Shown: piece by piece, positions 50,011 through 58,636 of the stretch | Position numbering within the stretch: position 1 is the first letter of the stretch | Layout: every line of letters begins with the position of its first letter | Assembly (NCBI RefSeq): GCF_023923205.1 | Contig: NZ_CP099490.1 | Location: 1,116,001-1,180,000, forward strand | Source: Ornithinimicrobium cryptoxanthini | GTDB lineage: Bacteria > Actinomycetota > Actinomycetes > Actinomycetales > Dermatophilaceae | Length of the DNA stretch: 64,000 bases | Reading direction: 5' to 3' | The notes under the pieces: model-generated | The model's input: only the letters and a program-made list of their open reading frames with translations | Databases searched by the model: none | What the model was told of the DNA's origin: nothing | Position numbers and translations under genes: made by a program

Positions 50011-51909
50011 CTAGGCGTCGACGACGATCGACTCACTCGCCTGCTGCACGAGCATGCTGTTCGCGAAGAACTCGGTGATCTCCTCGCGAGCGGTGAGGGG
50101 CAGGACGTGCGCGACATACATGTCGGGCCGCACGATCACCAGGGCTCCAGACTGTCGGTCGATCTGGCGGATGTTGAAGATGTCCGAGTCGGGGAGTGCC
50201 GCGTAGACCTTCTCGTAGTCCGTCAGACGAAGGGGCCCGACATCGGGCAGGAAGTACCTCGAGACCTGCCCCAGGTCGATCTCCTGGTAGGGCTGCTGAT
50301 AGATGACCTTGGCGTCAAACACGCCGTCGATGTCTGCGCCCTCCGGAGTGAACTTCGTCACCGGTGACTGGGGTGAGTGCTCGAGCCAGTTCGCGAGGTC
50401 AGCCACTGCGGTTCCGTCGGTGTCGGCGAAGGCATACAGCCGCCAGCGCCCATCCGCGCGGAAGTGATGCCCCAGGTGCCGTGGGGTCGTGTCCGCGACA
50501 CGTGACACCTCGGCTGACTTGAACCGCTTGCCGATCGGGAAGTCGGCCGCCAACTCCTGATGAGTGGCTTCACCGGTCAGGGTGGAGGGCTGGTACTCGG
50601 TTGAGAAGCCGTTGGGGAACTCGGCTGAATCGACATAAAAGTCGCCTATCTCCTGCGGACTGGAGAACTCCTCTGGGCGCTTGGACATCATGGCGGACCA
50701 TTCCTTGTCGAAGGCGATCAGATCCTCGGCTATGACGAGCCGTTCGGCCGCGTAGGTCGACAGAAGCGACGGTGCACTCCGGCCTTCGAGAACCTGTCCC
50801 AGCTTCCATGCCAGGTTCCATCCGTCCTGCATCGACACGTTCATGCCCTGACCTGCCTTGGCGCTGTGGGTGTGACACGCGTCCCCCGCGATGAATACTC
50901 GCGGTCCGGCGTCAGAGGCCGGTGCGGTCCGGGCATCGTCAAACTGCTGTGCGATCCGGTGACGCACCTCATAGACGCTGTACCACGCCACTTCCCGCAC
51001 ATCGAGGGAGTAGGGGTTGAGGATGCGCTTGGCGCGCTCGATGGCCTCCTCGACGGTCGTCGCCCGGACCTGGGCGCGATTCGCGTCGTCGACATCCCCG
51101 AGCGAGACGTAGAAGCGCACGAGAAAGCCACCCTCGCGAGGAATCAGCAGGACCGTCCCGTCCTTGTCTGACTGGATGCCGCACTTTGTGCGGAAGTCGG
51201 GGAAGTCGGTGACGGCAAGGATGTCCATCACTGCCCAGGCGTGGGCAGCTTGATCCGCGATGACCTCGATCCCGGCGCTATCACGGACCAGGCTTCGGGC
51301 GCCGTCGCAGCCCACCAGATACTTCGTGCGCACCTGCCTCTCCTGTCCGTCGGGGTCACGCAGGCGAACCTGGACGGGAAACTCGTCCGAGTCATCCCTG
51401 GAGTAGTCAACGAACTCGTAGCCATAGTCCGGTTCGATCTTGGCCGGCCCGTTGGCGGCGTACTCAGCGAAGTAGTCGATCACACGGGCCTGGTTCACCA
51501 CGATGGGCGGGAACTCAGAGATGTGAGCAGGCGGGTCGGCAGCGCGAACGCCACGCGCGATCACGGCGGGATTCGCCGGGTGGGGGCCCCAGAAGTTCAT
51601 CTCTCGCAGGTGCATTGCCTCCTCGGCGATGCGGTCCCGGAACTCGAACGCCTGGAACGTTTCGCTGCTGCGCGGCCAGAGTCCGTCCGCCCTGCCAATC
51701 TCGAGACGGTGAGGTCGGCTCTCGATGATGCGGGTGGTCACGCTCGGGTAGTTCGTGAGCTGGGCGGCCTGGATGATGCCGGCTGGGCCGGCGCCGACAA
51801 TGAGCACATCCATGGTGTCTGGGAGCTCGGCCGGGCGGTCGATGCCCGTGCCAGCGGGCTCCTTGATGCGTGGATCATGTTTGACGTATCCGTGGTGGTG
51901 GAACTGCAC
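50011..51909 (-). CDS. FAD-dependent aromatic monooxygenase (phenol / 3-hydroxybenzoate hydroxylase type)
   Basis: The 632-residue class A flavoprotein hydroxylates an aromatic ring using NAD(P)H and O2. LIVGAGPAGIIQAAQL (36-51) is the FAD Rossmann motif, YLVGCDGARSLVR the DG motif, and FIAGDACHTHSAKAGQGMNVSMQDGWNL the second FAD motif. The C-terminal thioredoxin-like domain matches phenol 2-monooxygenase and 3-hydroxybenzoate 4-monooxygenase, whose length it shares. GTG 51909 follows AAGGAAG. It is monocistronic and divergent from the urate operon; a direct role in purine breakdown is unlikely. Confidence 0.9.
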   Translation of the reverse strand: MQFHHHGYVKHDPRIKEPAGTGIDRPAELPDTMDVLIVGAGPAGIIQAAQLTNYPSVTTRIIESRPHRLEIGRADGLWPRSSETFQAFEFRDRIAEEAMHLREMNFWGPHPANPAVIARGVRAADPPAHISEFPPIVVNQARVIDYFAEYAANGPAKIEPDYGYEFVDYSRDDSDEFPVQVRLRDPDGQERQVRTKYLVGCDGARSLVRDSAGIEVIADQAAHAWAVMDILAVTDFPDFRTKCGIQSDKDGTVLLIPREGGFLVRFYVSLGDVDDANRAQVRATTVEEAIERAKRILNPYSLDVREVAWYSVYEVRHRIAQQFDDARTAPASDAGPRVFIAGDACHTHSAKAGQGMNVSMQDGWNLAWKLGQVLEGRSAPSLLSTYAAERLVIAEDLIAFDKEWSAMMSKRPEEFSSPQEIGDFYVDSAEFPNGFSTEYQPSTLTGEATHQELAADFPIGKRFKSAEVSRVADTTPRHLGHHFRADGRWRLYAFADTDGTAVADLANWLEHSPQSPVTKFTPEGADIDGVFDAKVIYQQPYQEIDLGQVSRYFLPDVGPLRLTDYEKVYAALPDSDIFNIRQIDRQSGALVIVRPDMYVAHVLPLTAREEITEFFANSMLVQQASESIVVDA

Positions 51910-52126
51910 TGTTCTACTTCCTTTGCGTCACGATCGCCGAGCTGATCTTCGGTGGGTGATGTGGGCCACATCGGTGTGGGTGGCTCCAGAGTCGTAGCCA
52001 CAGCCGTCTCGTAGTCCTGAGATTCACGTTGGTCGAACAAACTCCACCGGCTGGACCGGACTTTTCTGCTAGGCCGAAAGGTCGGCGCGGGGGGCGTGGG
52101 CGGAGCAACGGAGACAGGCTGGCTCC

Positions 52127-52180
52127 ATGATCTGGGTCTGCGAGACGTGCGCCGTGGAGACCGCCGACGGGGACGCGGTG
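52127..52180 (+). pseudogene. Remnant of an MBL-fold hydrolase start codon region
   Basis: MIWVCETCAVETADGDA is the characteristic N-terminal zinc-ribbon opening of a group of actinobacterial metallo-beta-lactamase-fold proteins. The resemblance ends after about 17 codons, and the frame runs into the uraD promoter and then uraD. The rest of the gene was probably deleted when the operon arrived or rearranged. Confidence 0.35.
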
Positions 52181-52189
52181 GTTGGGCTC

Positions 52190-52218
52190 TTGACAGGCTC
52201 CTGCGGGTCCCCTAGCGT
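52190..52218 (+). promoter_or_regulatory. Promoter of the urate-degradation operon
   Basis: TTGACA (52190-52195) and TAGCGT (52213-52218) are 17 bp apart, the best sigma-70-type match in the window. Transcription would start near 52225, leaving a leader of about 115 bases before uraD. Confidence 0.65.
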
Positions 52219-52339
52219 CACCGGTCCAGACTCGTCGCAGGTGGAAGGGACGCTCCGAGGTGTTCGCCTCGCGGCAACCGACTCCGGTGGACGGTGGTTC
52301 CTGGCGAGTCGGACGTCCCCGTGGGGTCCGGGAAGAGGA

Positions 52340-52840
52340 ATGGCCGTGGCGCTGGAGGAGTTCAACACCGCACCGTCGCAGGAGGCCGCCGCCCTGGTGC
52401 GGGCCTGCGCGGACGTGGACCGCTGGGTCTGGGCCATCGTGGCGGGCCGGCCCTACGCGAGCGTCGACGACGTGACCAGCGCGGCCGAGGTGGTGGCCGT
52501 GCCGTGGACGGACGCAGAGATTGACGCCGCGCTCGCGCGTCACCCCCGCATCGGCGATCGTCCCCTCGGCGCCGGGGCCGACGCCGAGATGTCCCGTCGC
52601 GAGCAGGCAGACGTGGCCTCCGATGCCCAGACCCAGGCCGAGCTGGCGGCGGGCAACGCCGCCTATGAGGCCAGGTTCGGCCACGTCTTCCTGATCCGCG
52701 CCGCCGGTCGCACCGCGCCGGAGATCCTCGCCGTTCTCCAGCAACGGCTCGGCAACACTCCCGAGGACGAACGCCAGACCGCCGCCCGGGAGCTCCGCGA
52801 GATCGCCGCGCTCCGGTTGAGAGGAGCCCTGACCCGATGA
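52340..52840 (+). CDS. uraD: OHCU decarboxylase (UraD)
   Basis: The 166-residue protein converts 2-oxo-4-hydroxy-4-carboxy-5-ureidoimidazoline to S-allantoin. EEFNTAPSQEAAALV opens it, ARHPRIGDRPLG carries the catalytic His and the conserved arginine, and NAAYEARFGHVFLIRAAGR and LQQRLGNTPEDE match the family C-terminus. ATG 52340 is close to the ribosome site, so GTG 52346, seven bases behind GAAGAGG, may be the true start. A long in-frame extension to 52127 is MBL debris plus the promoter. It overlaps uraH by ATGA. Confidence 0.9.
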   Translation: MAVALEEFNTAPSQEAAALVRACADVDRWVWAIVAGRPYASVDDVTSAAEVVAVPWTDAEIDAALARHPRIGDRPLGAGADAEMSRREQADVASDAQTQAELAAGNAAYEARFGHVFLIRAAGRTAPEILAVLQQRLGNTPEDERQTAARELREIAALRLRGALTR

Positions 52841-53172
52841 CCTCCCACCTGAGCACCCACGTCCTGGACGCGACGGCTGGGGGACCGGCGATCGGCATCG
52901 ACGTCGTCCTTGAGCGCAGGCAGGAGGCCGGGTGGGTCCAGGTGGCCTCCGGCACCACGGATGCCGACGGCCGGATCGGCGACCTGGGCCCCGGTCAGCT
53001 CCCTCCGGACACCTACCGCCTGACTTTTGCGGTGGCCAGCTACTTCGCTGCGCGGGAGACCGCCTCGTTCTATCCGGAGATCACGGTGACCTTCGAGGTC
53101 GAGGGGGCGGACCACTACCACGTGCCGCTGCTGCTCAGTCCCTATGCCTACTCCACCTACCGCGGCACCTGA
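52837..53172 (+). CDS. uraH: 5-hydroxyisourate hydrolase
   Basis: The 111-residue transthyretin-like enzyme hydrolyses 5-hydroxyisourate to OHCU. LSTHVLDATAGGPA provides the first catalytic His, and the protein ends YAYSTYRGT, a variant of the diagnostic YRGS tail. HYHVPLLLSPY contains the other active-site histidines. It overlaps uraD by 4 bp, and the uricase gene starts 11 bp later. Confidence 0.94.
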   Translation: MTSHLSTHVLDATAGGPAIGIDVVLERRQEAGWVQVASGTTDADGRIGDLGPGQLPPDTYRLTFAVASYFAARETASFYPEITVTFEVEGADHYHVPLLLSPYAYSTYRGT

Positions 53173-53182
53173 AGGGAACGAT

Positions 53183-54115
53183 GTGAGCACCGTCGACACC
53201 ACCCCGCGAGAGCTGCCCAGCGAGCACGCGCAGCTGCGCACCGCCTCCCACGGCAAGGCCGAGGTCCACCTCGTCCGCGTCGAGCGCGAGGGCCCGGTCC
53301 ACCACATCAGCGACTACACCGTCTCCTCGGCCATCCGCGGTGACCTGGACCGGATCTACACCCACGGCGACAACGCCACCTGTGTGCCCACCGACACCCA
53401 GAAGAACCTCACCTTCTCCCTCGCCCGCGACGGCGTGGGCACGCCGGAGGAGTTCGGGCTCAAGTTCGGCCGGTTCATGGCCGCGGAGTGGCCGCAGATC
53501 GTCACCGGAGGACGCTGGCAGGTGATGAAGGTCGAGTGGGACCGCATCGTCGGTGACCAGGGTCCCCACGACTTCTCCTTCGTGCGCCGCGGCAAGGAGG
53601 AGCGCCACGCCGTCGTGCAGGCCGACGGCGGGGACCTGCGCGTGGTGGCGGGGCTCAAGGAGCTCACCGTCCTGAAGTCCTCTGGCTCGGCCTTCGTGGG
53701 CTATCCCAAGGGCACCTACACGACCCTGCCCGAGACCACGGACCGCATCATGTCCACGGACGTGTCTGCGTGGTGGGAGTACAACACCCTCGAGGCAGAC
53801 TGGGACGGGATCTTCGCCTCGGTGCGGCACATCATCCTCGCCGAGTTCGCCGAACGGTTCTCGATGGCTCTGCAGAACACGATGTGGGCGATCAGCTCGC
53901 GCATCATCGACACCCACCCCGAGATCAACACGGTCCGGATGCAGTGTCCGAACAACCACCACTTCGTCGTCGACCTCGAGCCCTTCGGCCAGGACAACCC
54001 CAACGTCGTCTTCTATGCGGCCGACCGCCCGTTCGGTGACATCACCGCCGAGGTGGTGCGCACCGGCACGACCCCCAGCGACCTGGCGTGGGGCACCATC
54101 CCGTCGTTTAGCTGA
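53183..54115 (+). CDS. uox: Urate oxidase (uricase)
   Basis: The 310-residue cofactor-free enzyme oxidises urate to 5-hydroxyisourate with O2. THGDNATCVPTDTQKN contains the catalytic Thr and the neighbouring conserved Lys, and the two T-fold halves are recognisable, the second with SMALQNTMWAISSRII and NNHHFVVDLEPFGQDNPN. GTG 53183 follows AAGGGAA; an overlapping frame from 53144 has no ribosome site. It is the third gene of the operon. Confidence 0.94.
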   Translation: MSTVDTTPRELPSEHAQLRTASHGKAEVHLVRVEREGPVHHISDYTVSSAIRGDLDRIYTHGDNATCVPTDTQKNLTFSLARDGVGTPEEFGLKFGRFMAAEWPQIVTGGRWQVMKVEWDRIVGDQGPHDFSFVRRGKEERHAVVQADGGDLRVVAGLKELTVLKSSGSAFVGYPKGTYTTLPETTDRIMSTDVSAWWEYNTLEADWDGIFASVRHIILAEFAERFSMALQNTMWAISSRIIDTHPEINTVRMQCPNNHHFVVDLEPFGQDNPNVVFYAADRPFGDITAEVVRTGTTPSDLAWGTIPSFS

Positions 54116-54138
54116 CAGACTCCACGAGAGGAGAGGTG

Positions 54139-55398
54139 ATGGGTGCGCTCGATGAGGTCCGCAATCGGATAGAGGTGCTGCTGGCCGCGGCCGACTCCCG
54201 CACGGCGGCGCACTACCCCGGGGACGCGGGCGGGCGCCAACCGGTGCACTCGGTCTACGTCCCTGCCGACCGGGTCGACGCCGACCTGCCGACCCGCTGG
54301 GGCAGTGCGGCGCTGACCGCCCTGGAGGAGGCCGGGGGGGTCCAGCACCTCATCGCGGTGCACGGCCTGGTCAAGGACCCTGCCGAGGCCGAGCGGATCG
54401 GCGAGCAGGTGCTGGACAAGCTGTCCCGCGAGCCGATCGAGGATCTGAGGATTGACTTCGAGGACGGCTACGGCGACCACGGAGACGCCACCGAGGACGC
54501 TGCGGTGACCGCGGCGGTCGAGTCGATCCGCGCCGCTGAGGCGGCCGGCTCGCTGCCGCCGTTTGTCGGGATCCGGTTCAAGTGCCTGGAGCCGGCCACC
54601 CGGGCCCGGGGCCTGCGCACGCTGGAGTCCTTCGTCAGCGAGCTCGCCGCGGACGGGTTGCCCGACGGGCTGGTCCTGACGCTGCCCAAGGTCACCACGG
54701 TGCAACAGGTGCAGGCCATGGTGCTCGCGCTGGAGGCGCTGGAGGGCTCCCTGGGACTGCCGGAGGGTCGGCTCCGGTTCGAGATCCAGGTGGAGACACC
54801 GCAGGCGGTCCTGGGGCCGGACGGCTCCTCCCTGATCGGGCCGATGATCGCCGCAGGGCGGGGGCGCGTGAGCGGCCTGCCGTACGGCACCTACGACTAC
54901 AGCGCCTCGCTGGGCATCGCCGCAGCTGACCAGTCGATGGACCACCCGGCCGCCGACTTCGCCAAGGCGATGATGCAGGTGGCCACCGCCGGCACCGGTG
55001 TGCGGCTGTCCGACGGGTCCACCAACGTGCTGCCGGTCGGCTCGAGGGAGGCCGTGGACGCGGCCTGGGCACTGCACGGCAGGCTGGTGATGCGCTCGCT
55101 GCGGCGTGGCTTCTATCAGGGGTGGGACCTGCACCCGGCGCAGCTGCCCAGCCGGTATGCCGCGACGTACGCCTTCTTCCGGGCTGGTCTGCCCGAGGTG
55201 CTGGGTCGGTTGGACACCTACCTCGGGCGACGCTCCGGCCCCGTGCTGGACGAGCCAGCCACCGCCAAGGCGATGGCCGGCTTCCTGCTGCGCGGTCTGG
55301 ACTGCGGTGCCGTGCGGGCGGAGGAGGTGCCGTTCCAGGTGACGGCGCTGCGCCAGCTCGTCCACGGGACTGGCGCCGTCGCCAGCGATCAGCTGTGA
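54139..55398 (+). CDS. DUF6986-family CitE/HpcH-like protein
   Basis: The 419-residue protein is a TIM-barrel lyase/synthase relative of the citrate lyase beta/HpcH aldolase superfamily. LRIDFEDGYGDHGD near residue 103 supplies the acidic metal-binding residues, FVGIRFKCLEP the conserved Arg, and FEIQVETPQAVLG the second metal ligand. The family is known to me only as DUF6986. Its place between uricase and allantoinase, with GTGA overlap to allB, points to a step using glyoxylate or a ureido intermediate. ATG 54139 has AGGAGAGG upstream. Confidence 0.75.
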   Translation: MGALDEVRNRIEVLLAAADSRTAAHYPGDAGGRQPVHSVYVPADRVDADLPTRWGSAALTALEEAGGVQHLIAVHGLVKDPAEAERIGEQVLDKLSREPIEDLRIDFEDGYGDHGDATEDAAVTAAVESIRAAEAAGSLPPFVGIRFKCLEPATRARGLRTLESFVSELAADGLPDGLVLTLPKVTTVQQVQAMVLALEALEGSLGLPEGRLRFEIQVETPQAVLGPDGSSLIGPMIAAGRGRVSGLPYGTYDYSASLGIAAADQSMDHPAADFAKAMMQVATAGTGVRLSDGSTNVLPVGSREAVDAAWALHGRLVMRSLRRGFYQGWDLHPAQLPSRYAATYAFFRAGLPEVLGRLDTYLGRRSGPVLDEPATAKAMAGFLLRGLDCGAVRAEEVPFQVTALRQLVHGTGAVASDQL

Positions 55399-56747
55399 GC
55401 GGGCCTGGCCCCTCGGCATACGACCTGGTGATCCGGGGCGAGCGGGTCTGCACGACGGCAGGTGTGCAGCCCCGGGAGGTCGCGATCATCGCAGGCGTGA
55501 TCGAGGCGGTCGTCCCGCTGGGCCAGGACCTGACCTCCGACACGGTGATCGACCTGGCGGCCGACGAGGTGCTGCTGCCTGGACTGGTGGACACGCACGT
55601 CCACGTCAACGAGCCGGGACGCGCGGAATGGGAGGGGTTCGACACCGCAACCCGGGCCGCCGCACGGGGCGGGGTGACCACGCTGATCGACATGCCGCTG
55701 AACTCCGTCCCCGCCACCGTCGACGTGGCCGCTCTCGCGGAGAAGGTCGCCGCGACGCAGGGCAAGAGACACGTCGACGTCGGGTTCTGGGGCGGGGCCG
55801 TGCCGGGCAACACCGGTGGGCTGCGCGCCCTGCACGATGCCGGAGTGTTCGGCTTCAAGTGCTTCCTGCTGCACTCCGGGGTGGAGGAGTTCGCGCCCTT
55901 GGACCCCGAGGAGCTCGAGCAGGACCTGCGCGAACTGGCGACCTTCGACGCCCTGATGATCGTGCACGCCGAGGACTCCCGTGCCATCGACCGGGCACCG
56001 CACGCCGAGGGCGACCAGTATGAGCGGTTCCTGCGCTCGCGGCCCCGCGGGGCGGAGAACCTGGCGATCGCCGAGGTGATCGAGCGCGCCCGGTGGACCG
56101 GGGCGAGGGTGCACATCCTGCACCTGTCATCCTCGGACGCGCTGCCGATGATCGCCAGCGCCAGACGTGAGGGCGTGCAGGTCACGGCGGAGACCTGCCC
56201 CCACTACCTGACACTGTCGGCCGAGGACATCCCGGCCGGCAACACGGCGTTCAAGTGCTGCCCGCCGATCCGCGAGGCCAGCAACCGGGACCTGCTCTGG
56301 CGGGGCCTGCAGGACGGCGTCATCGACTGCATCGTCACCGACCACTCGCCCTGCACCCCAGACCTCAAAGGACTGGACACCGGCGACTTCGGCACGGCCT
56401 GGGGTGGCATCGCCTCCCTCCAGGTGAGCCTGCCGGTCGTGTGGACCGAGGCCCGGGCGCGTGGCATCACCCTCGAGCAGGTGGTCGAGTGGATGGCAGC
56501 CACACCGGCCGCGCTGGCCGGCCTGCGCACCAAGGGGGCGATCGCCGTCGGCTACGCCGCCGACCTGTCGATCTTTGCGCCGGACGAGTCCTTCGTGGTG
56601 CGTGCCGAGGAGCTCGAGCACCGCAACCCGATCACCCCCTACGACCAGCGCACCCTCTCCGGGGTGGTGCGGCGCACGTTCCTGGCCGGCGCGGAGATCG
56701 ACTTCGACCGCCCCGCCGGCGCACTGCTCTGGAGAGGAAAGGCATGA
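55395..56747 (+). CDS. allB: Allantoinase
   Basis: The 450-residue amidohydrolase opens allantoin to allantoate. DTHVHVNEPG binds the first metal, GFKCFLLHSG has the carbamylated lysine, MIVHAED and HILHLSS give the two His ligands, and VTDHSPC the catalytic Asp. GTG 55395 overlaps the DUF6986 stop (GTGA). Longer frames running into the upstream gene are artefacts. Confidence 0.94.
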   Translation: MSGPGPSAYDLVIRGERVCTTAGVQPREVAIIAGVIEAVVPLGQDLTSDTVIDLAADEVLLPGLVDTHVHVNEPGRAEWEGFDTATRAAARGGVTTLIDMPLNSVPATVDVAALAEKVAATQGKRHVDVGFWGGAVPGNTGGLRALHDAGVFGFKCFLLHSGVEEFAPLDPEELEQDLRELATFDALMIVHAEDSRAIDRAPHAEGDQYERFLRSRPRGAENLAIAEVIERARWTGARVHILHLSSSDALPMIASARREGVQVTAETCPHYLTLSAEDIPAGNTAFKCCPPIREASNRDLLWRGLQDGVIDCIVTDHSPCTPDLKGLDTGDFGTAWGGIASLQVSLPVVWTEARARGITLEQVVEWMAATPAALAGLRTKGAIAVGYAADLSIFAPDESFVVRAEELEHRNPITPYDQRTLSGVVRRTFLAGAEIDFDRPAGALLWRGKA

Positions 56748-57559
56748 CCTACCACGTCCCCCGAGGCGGACTCCCGCCTCAGACAGCGCTGACCACCGAC
56801 CGGGCGGTGTTCACCGGGTCCTACGCGGTGCTGCCGGCGCGGACGATGAGCGACATCACCGCGAGCCTGCTGCCGCACTGGAAGGGCACGCGACTGTGGG
56901 TGCTGGCCCGCCCGCTGAGCGGGTTCGCCGAGACGTTCGCGCAGTACCTGATGGAGGTGGCCCCCGGCGGGGGCAGCGACGCCCCCGAGCCGGACGCCGG
57001 CGCCGAGGGGGTGCTGTTCGTGGTGGGCGGGCAGGTCGAGCTGACCCTGGGTGGGACGGTGCACACCCTGACCTCCGGGGGCTACGCCTACCTCGCTGCG
57101 GGCACCACCTGGTCGCTGCACAACCGCACCGGCGAGAAGGCCAGCTTCCACTGGATCCGCAAGGCCTACCAACGGGCTGACGGCGTGGGCCTGCCCGACT
57201 CGTTCGTCACCCACGCCCGGGACGTCGCGGGTGTCACCATGACCGACACCGGTGGCGCGTGGAGCACCCAGCGGTTCGTCGACCCGAGCGACCTGCGCCA
57301 CGACATGCACGTCAACATCGTGACGCTGCAGCCCGGGGCCTCGATCCCCTTCCCCGAGACCCACGTCATGGAGCACGGGCTGTTCGTCCTGCAGGGCAAG
57401 GCGCTCTATCTGCTCAACACCGACTGGGTCGAGGTGGAGGCCGGCGACTTCATGTGGCTGCGGGCGTTCTGCCCCCAGGCGTGCTACGCGGGTGGTCCCG
57501 GGCCGTTCAGCTACCTGCTCTACAAGGACGTCAACCGGCACGTGCGGCTGACCCTGTAG
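56744..57559 (+). CDS. allE: (S)-ureidoglycine aminohydrolase
   Basis: The 271-residue bicupin releases ammonia from ureidoglycine to give ureidoglycolate. It starts TYHVPRGGLPPQTALTTDRAVFT, and the C-terminal cupin has PFPETHVMEHGLFVLQGKALYLL with the His and Glu metal ligands and FCPQACYAGG. ATG 56744 overlaps the allantoinase stop. It is the last gene of the operon. No allantoate amidohydrolase is present here, so that step must be encoded elsewhere. Confidence 0.93.
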   Translation: MTYHVPRGGLPPQTALTTDRAVFTGSYAVLPARTMSDITASLLPHWKGTRLWVLARPLSGFAETFAQYLMEVAPGGGSDAPEPDAGAEGVLFVVGGQVELTLGGTVHTLTSGGYAYLAAGTTWSLHNRTGEKASFHWIRKAYQRADGVGLPDSFVTHARDVAGVTMTDTGGAWSTQRFVDPSDLRHDMHVNIVTLQPGASIPFPETHVMEHGLFVLQGKALYLLNTDWVEVEAGDFMWLRAFCPQACYAGGPGPFSYLLYKDVNRHVRLTL

Positions 57560-57589
57560 CCGTGGCCAGGAGGGTCCGCGCCACGAGGG

Positions 57590-58636
57590 TCACCGCGCGT
57601 CGGCGGCAGGCGAACTTCCGGCCACCTGCTCCCCGGCCCGGATGCAGTATGACGTGTGGTCCGGGCCGAGCTCGTGACCTGGTGGGAGCCCCTCGGCGCA
57701 CTCGGGGATCGCCAGGGGACAGCGTGTGCGGAAGACGCAACCGGACGGTGGGTCGATCGGGGACGGGATGTCTCCCTCGAGGATGATGCGCCGCCGCTCG
57801 CGCTCGACCACCGGGTCCTCGAGCGGGATCGCCGAGATGAGCGCCTGCGTGTAGGGGTGGCCGGGGGACACATAAAGGCTTTCGCGCGGTGACCGCTCCA
57901 TGATCCGGCCCAGATAGAGGACCAGCACCCGGTCGCTCATGTGCTCCACCGACGCGAGGTCGTGGCTGATGAACAGGTAGGACAGGCCCATCTCGTCCTG
58001 CAGCTGGCGCAGCAGGTTCATGATCTGGGACTGGACGGAGACGTCCAACGAAGCGGTGGCCTCATCGAGGATCAGCAGCTCGGGGTCGGCCGCGAGCGCC
58101 CGGGCGATGCAGACCCGCTGGCGCTGCCCACCGGAGAGCTCGTGCGGATAGCGATCCAGGAACCGTTGGGGCAGGCCGACCAGGTCCATCAGCTCGGTCA
58201 CCCTCGCTCGACGCCCGCCGGTGGGCTTGATCCGGTGGATCTTGAGGGGCTCGGCGACGGAGTCGGCCACCGTGGAGCGTGGGTCGAGCGCCGCCAGCGG
58301 GTCCTGGAAGACCATCGCCATCCTCCTGCGGACGTCAGTGATCGTCTTGCCGCGGGCGGTGAGCACGTCGGTGTCGCCGAGCCGGATGCTGCCGCCGTGC
58401 ACGGGGACGAGCCGCAGGAGCGCGTTGCCGATGGTGGACTTGCCCGAGCCGGACTCACCCACCAGCCCGAGGGTCTCCCCACGACCGATCGTGAACGACA
58501 CGTCCTGCACGGCACGCAGCCACTGCCGTCGACCGGGACCGCGCACCGGGAACCGGACGTGCAGGTCCTCGACGGTCAGCAGCGGCTCGCCTCGACGGTC
58601 GGTCACCGTCTGGGCAGCTTGCGCCACGGCACTCAT
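57590..58636 (-). CDS. Oligopeptide/dipeptide ABC transporter ATP-binding protein (OppF-like)
   Basis: The 348-residue ATPase has Walker A GESGSGKST, signature LSGGQRQRVCIARAL, Walker B LLILDEATASLD and switch histidine FISHDLA. The C-terminus carries the Cys-rich oligopeptide-type tail (PPSGCVFRTRCPLAIPECAE) that may bind an Fe-S cluster. It is the last gene of a five-gene operon and overlaps the OppD gene by ATGA. It lies 30 bp from the convergent allE gene. Confidence 0.93.
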   Translation of the reverse strand: MSAVAQAAQTVTDRRGEPLLTVEDLHVRFPVRGPGRRQWLRAVQDVSFTIGRGETLGLVGESGSGKSTIGNALLRLVPVHGGSIRLGDTDVLTARGKTITDVRRRMAMVFQDPLAALDPRSTVADSVAEPLKIHRIKPTGGRRARVTELMDLVGLPQRFLDRYPHELSGGQRQRVCIARALAADPELLILDEATASLDVSVQSQIMNLLRQLQDEMGLSYLFISHDLASVEHMSDRVLVLYLGRIMERSPRESLYVSPGHPYTQALISAIPLEDPVVERERRRIILEGDIPSPIDPPSGCVFRTRCPLAIPECAEGLPPGHELGPDHTSYCIRAGEQVAGSSPAADAR

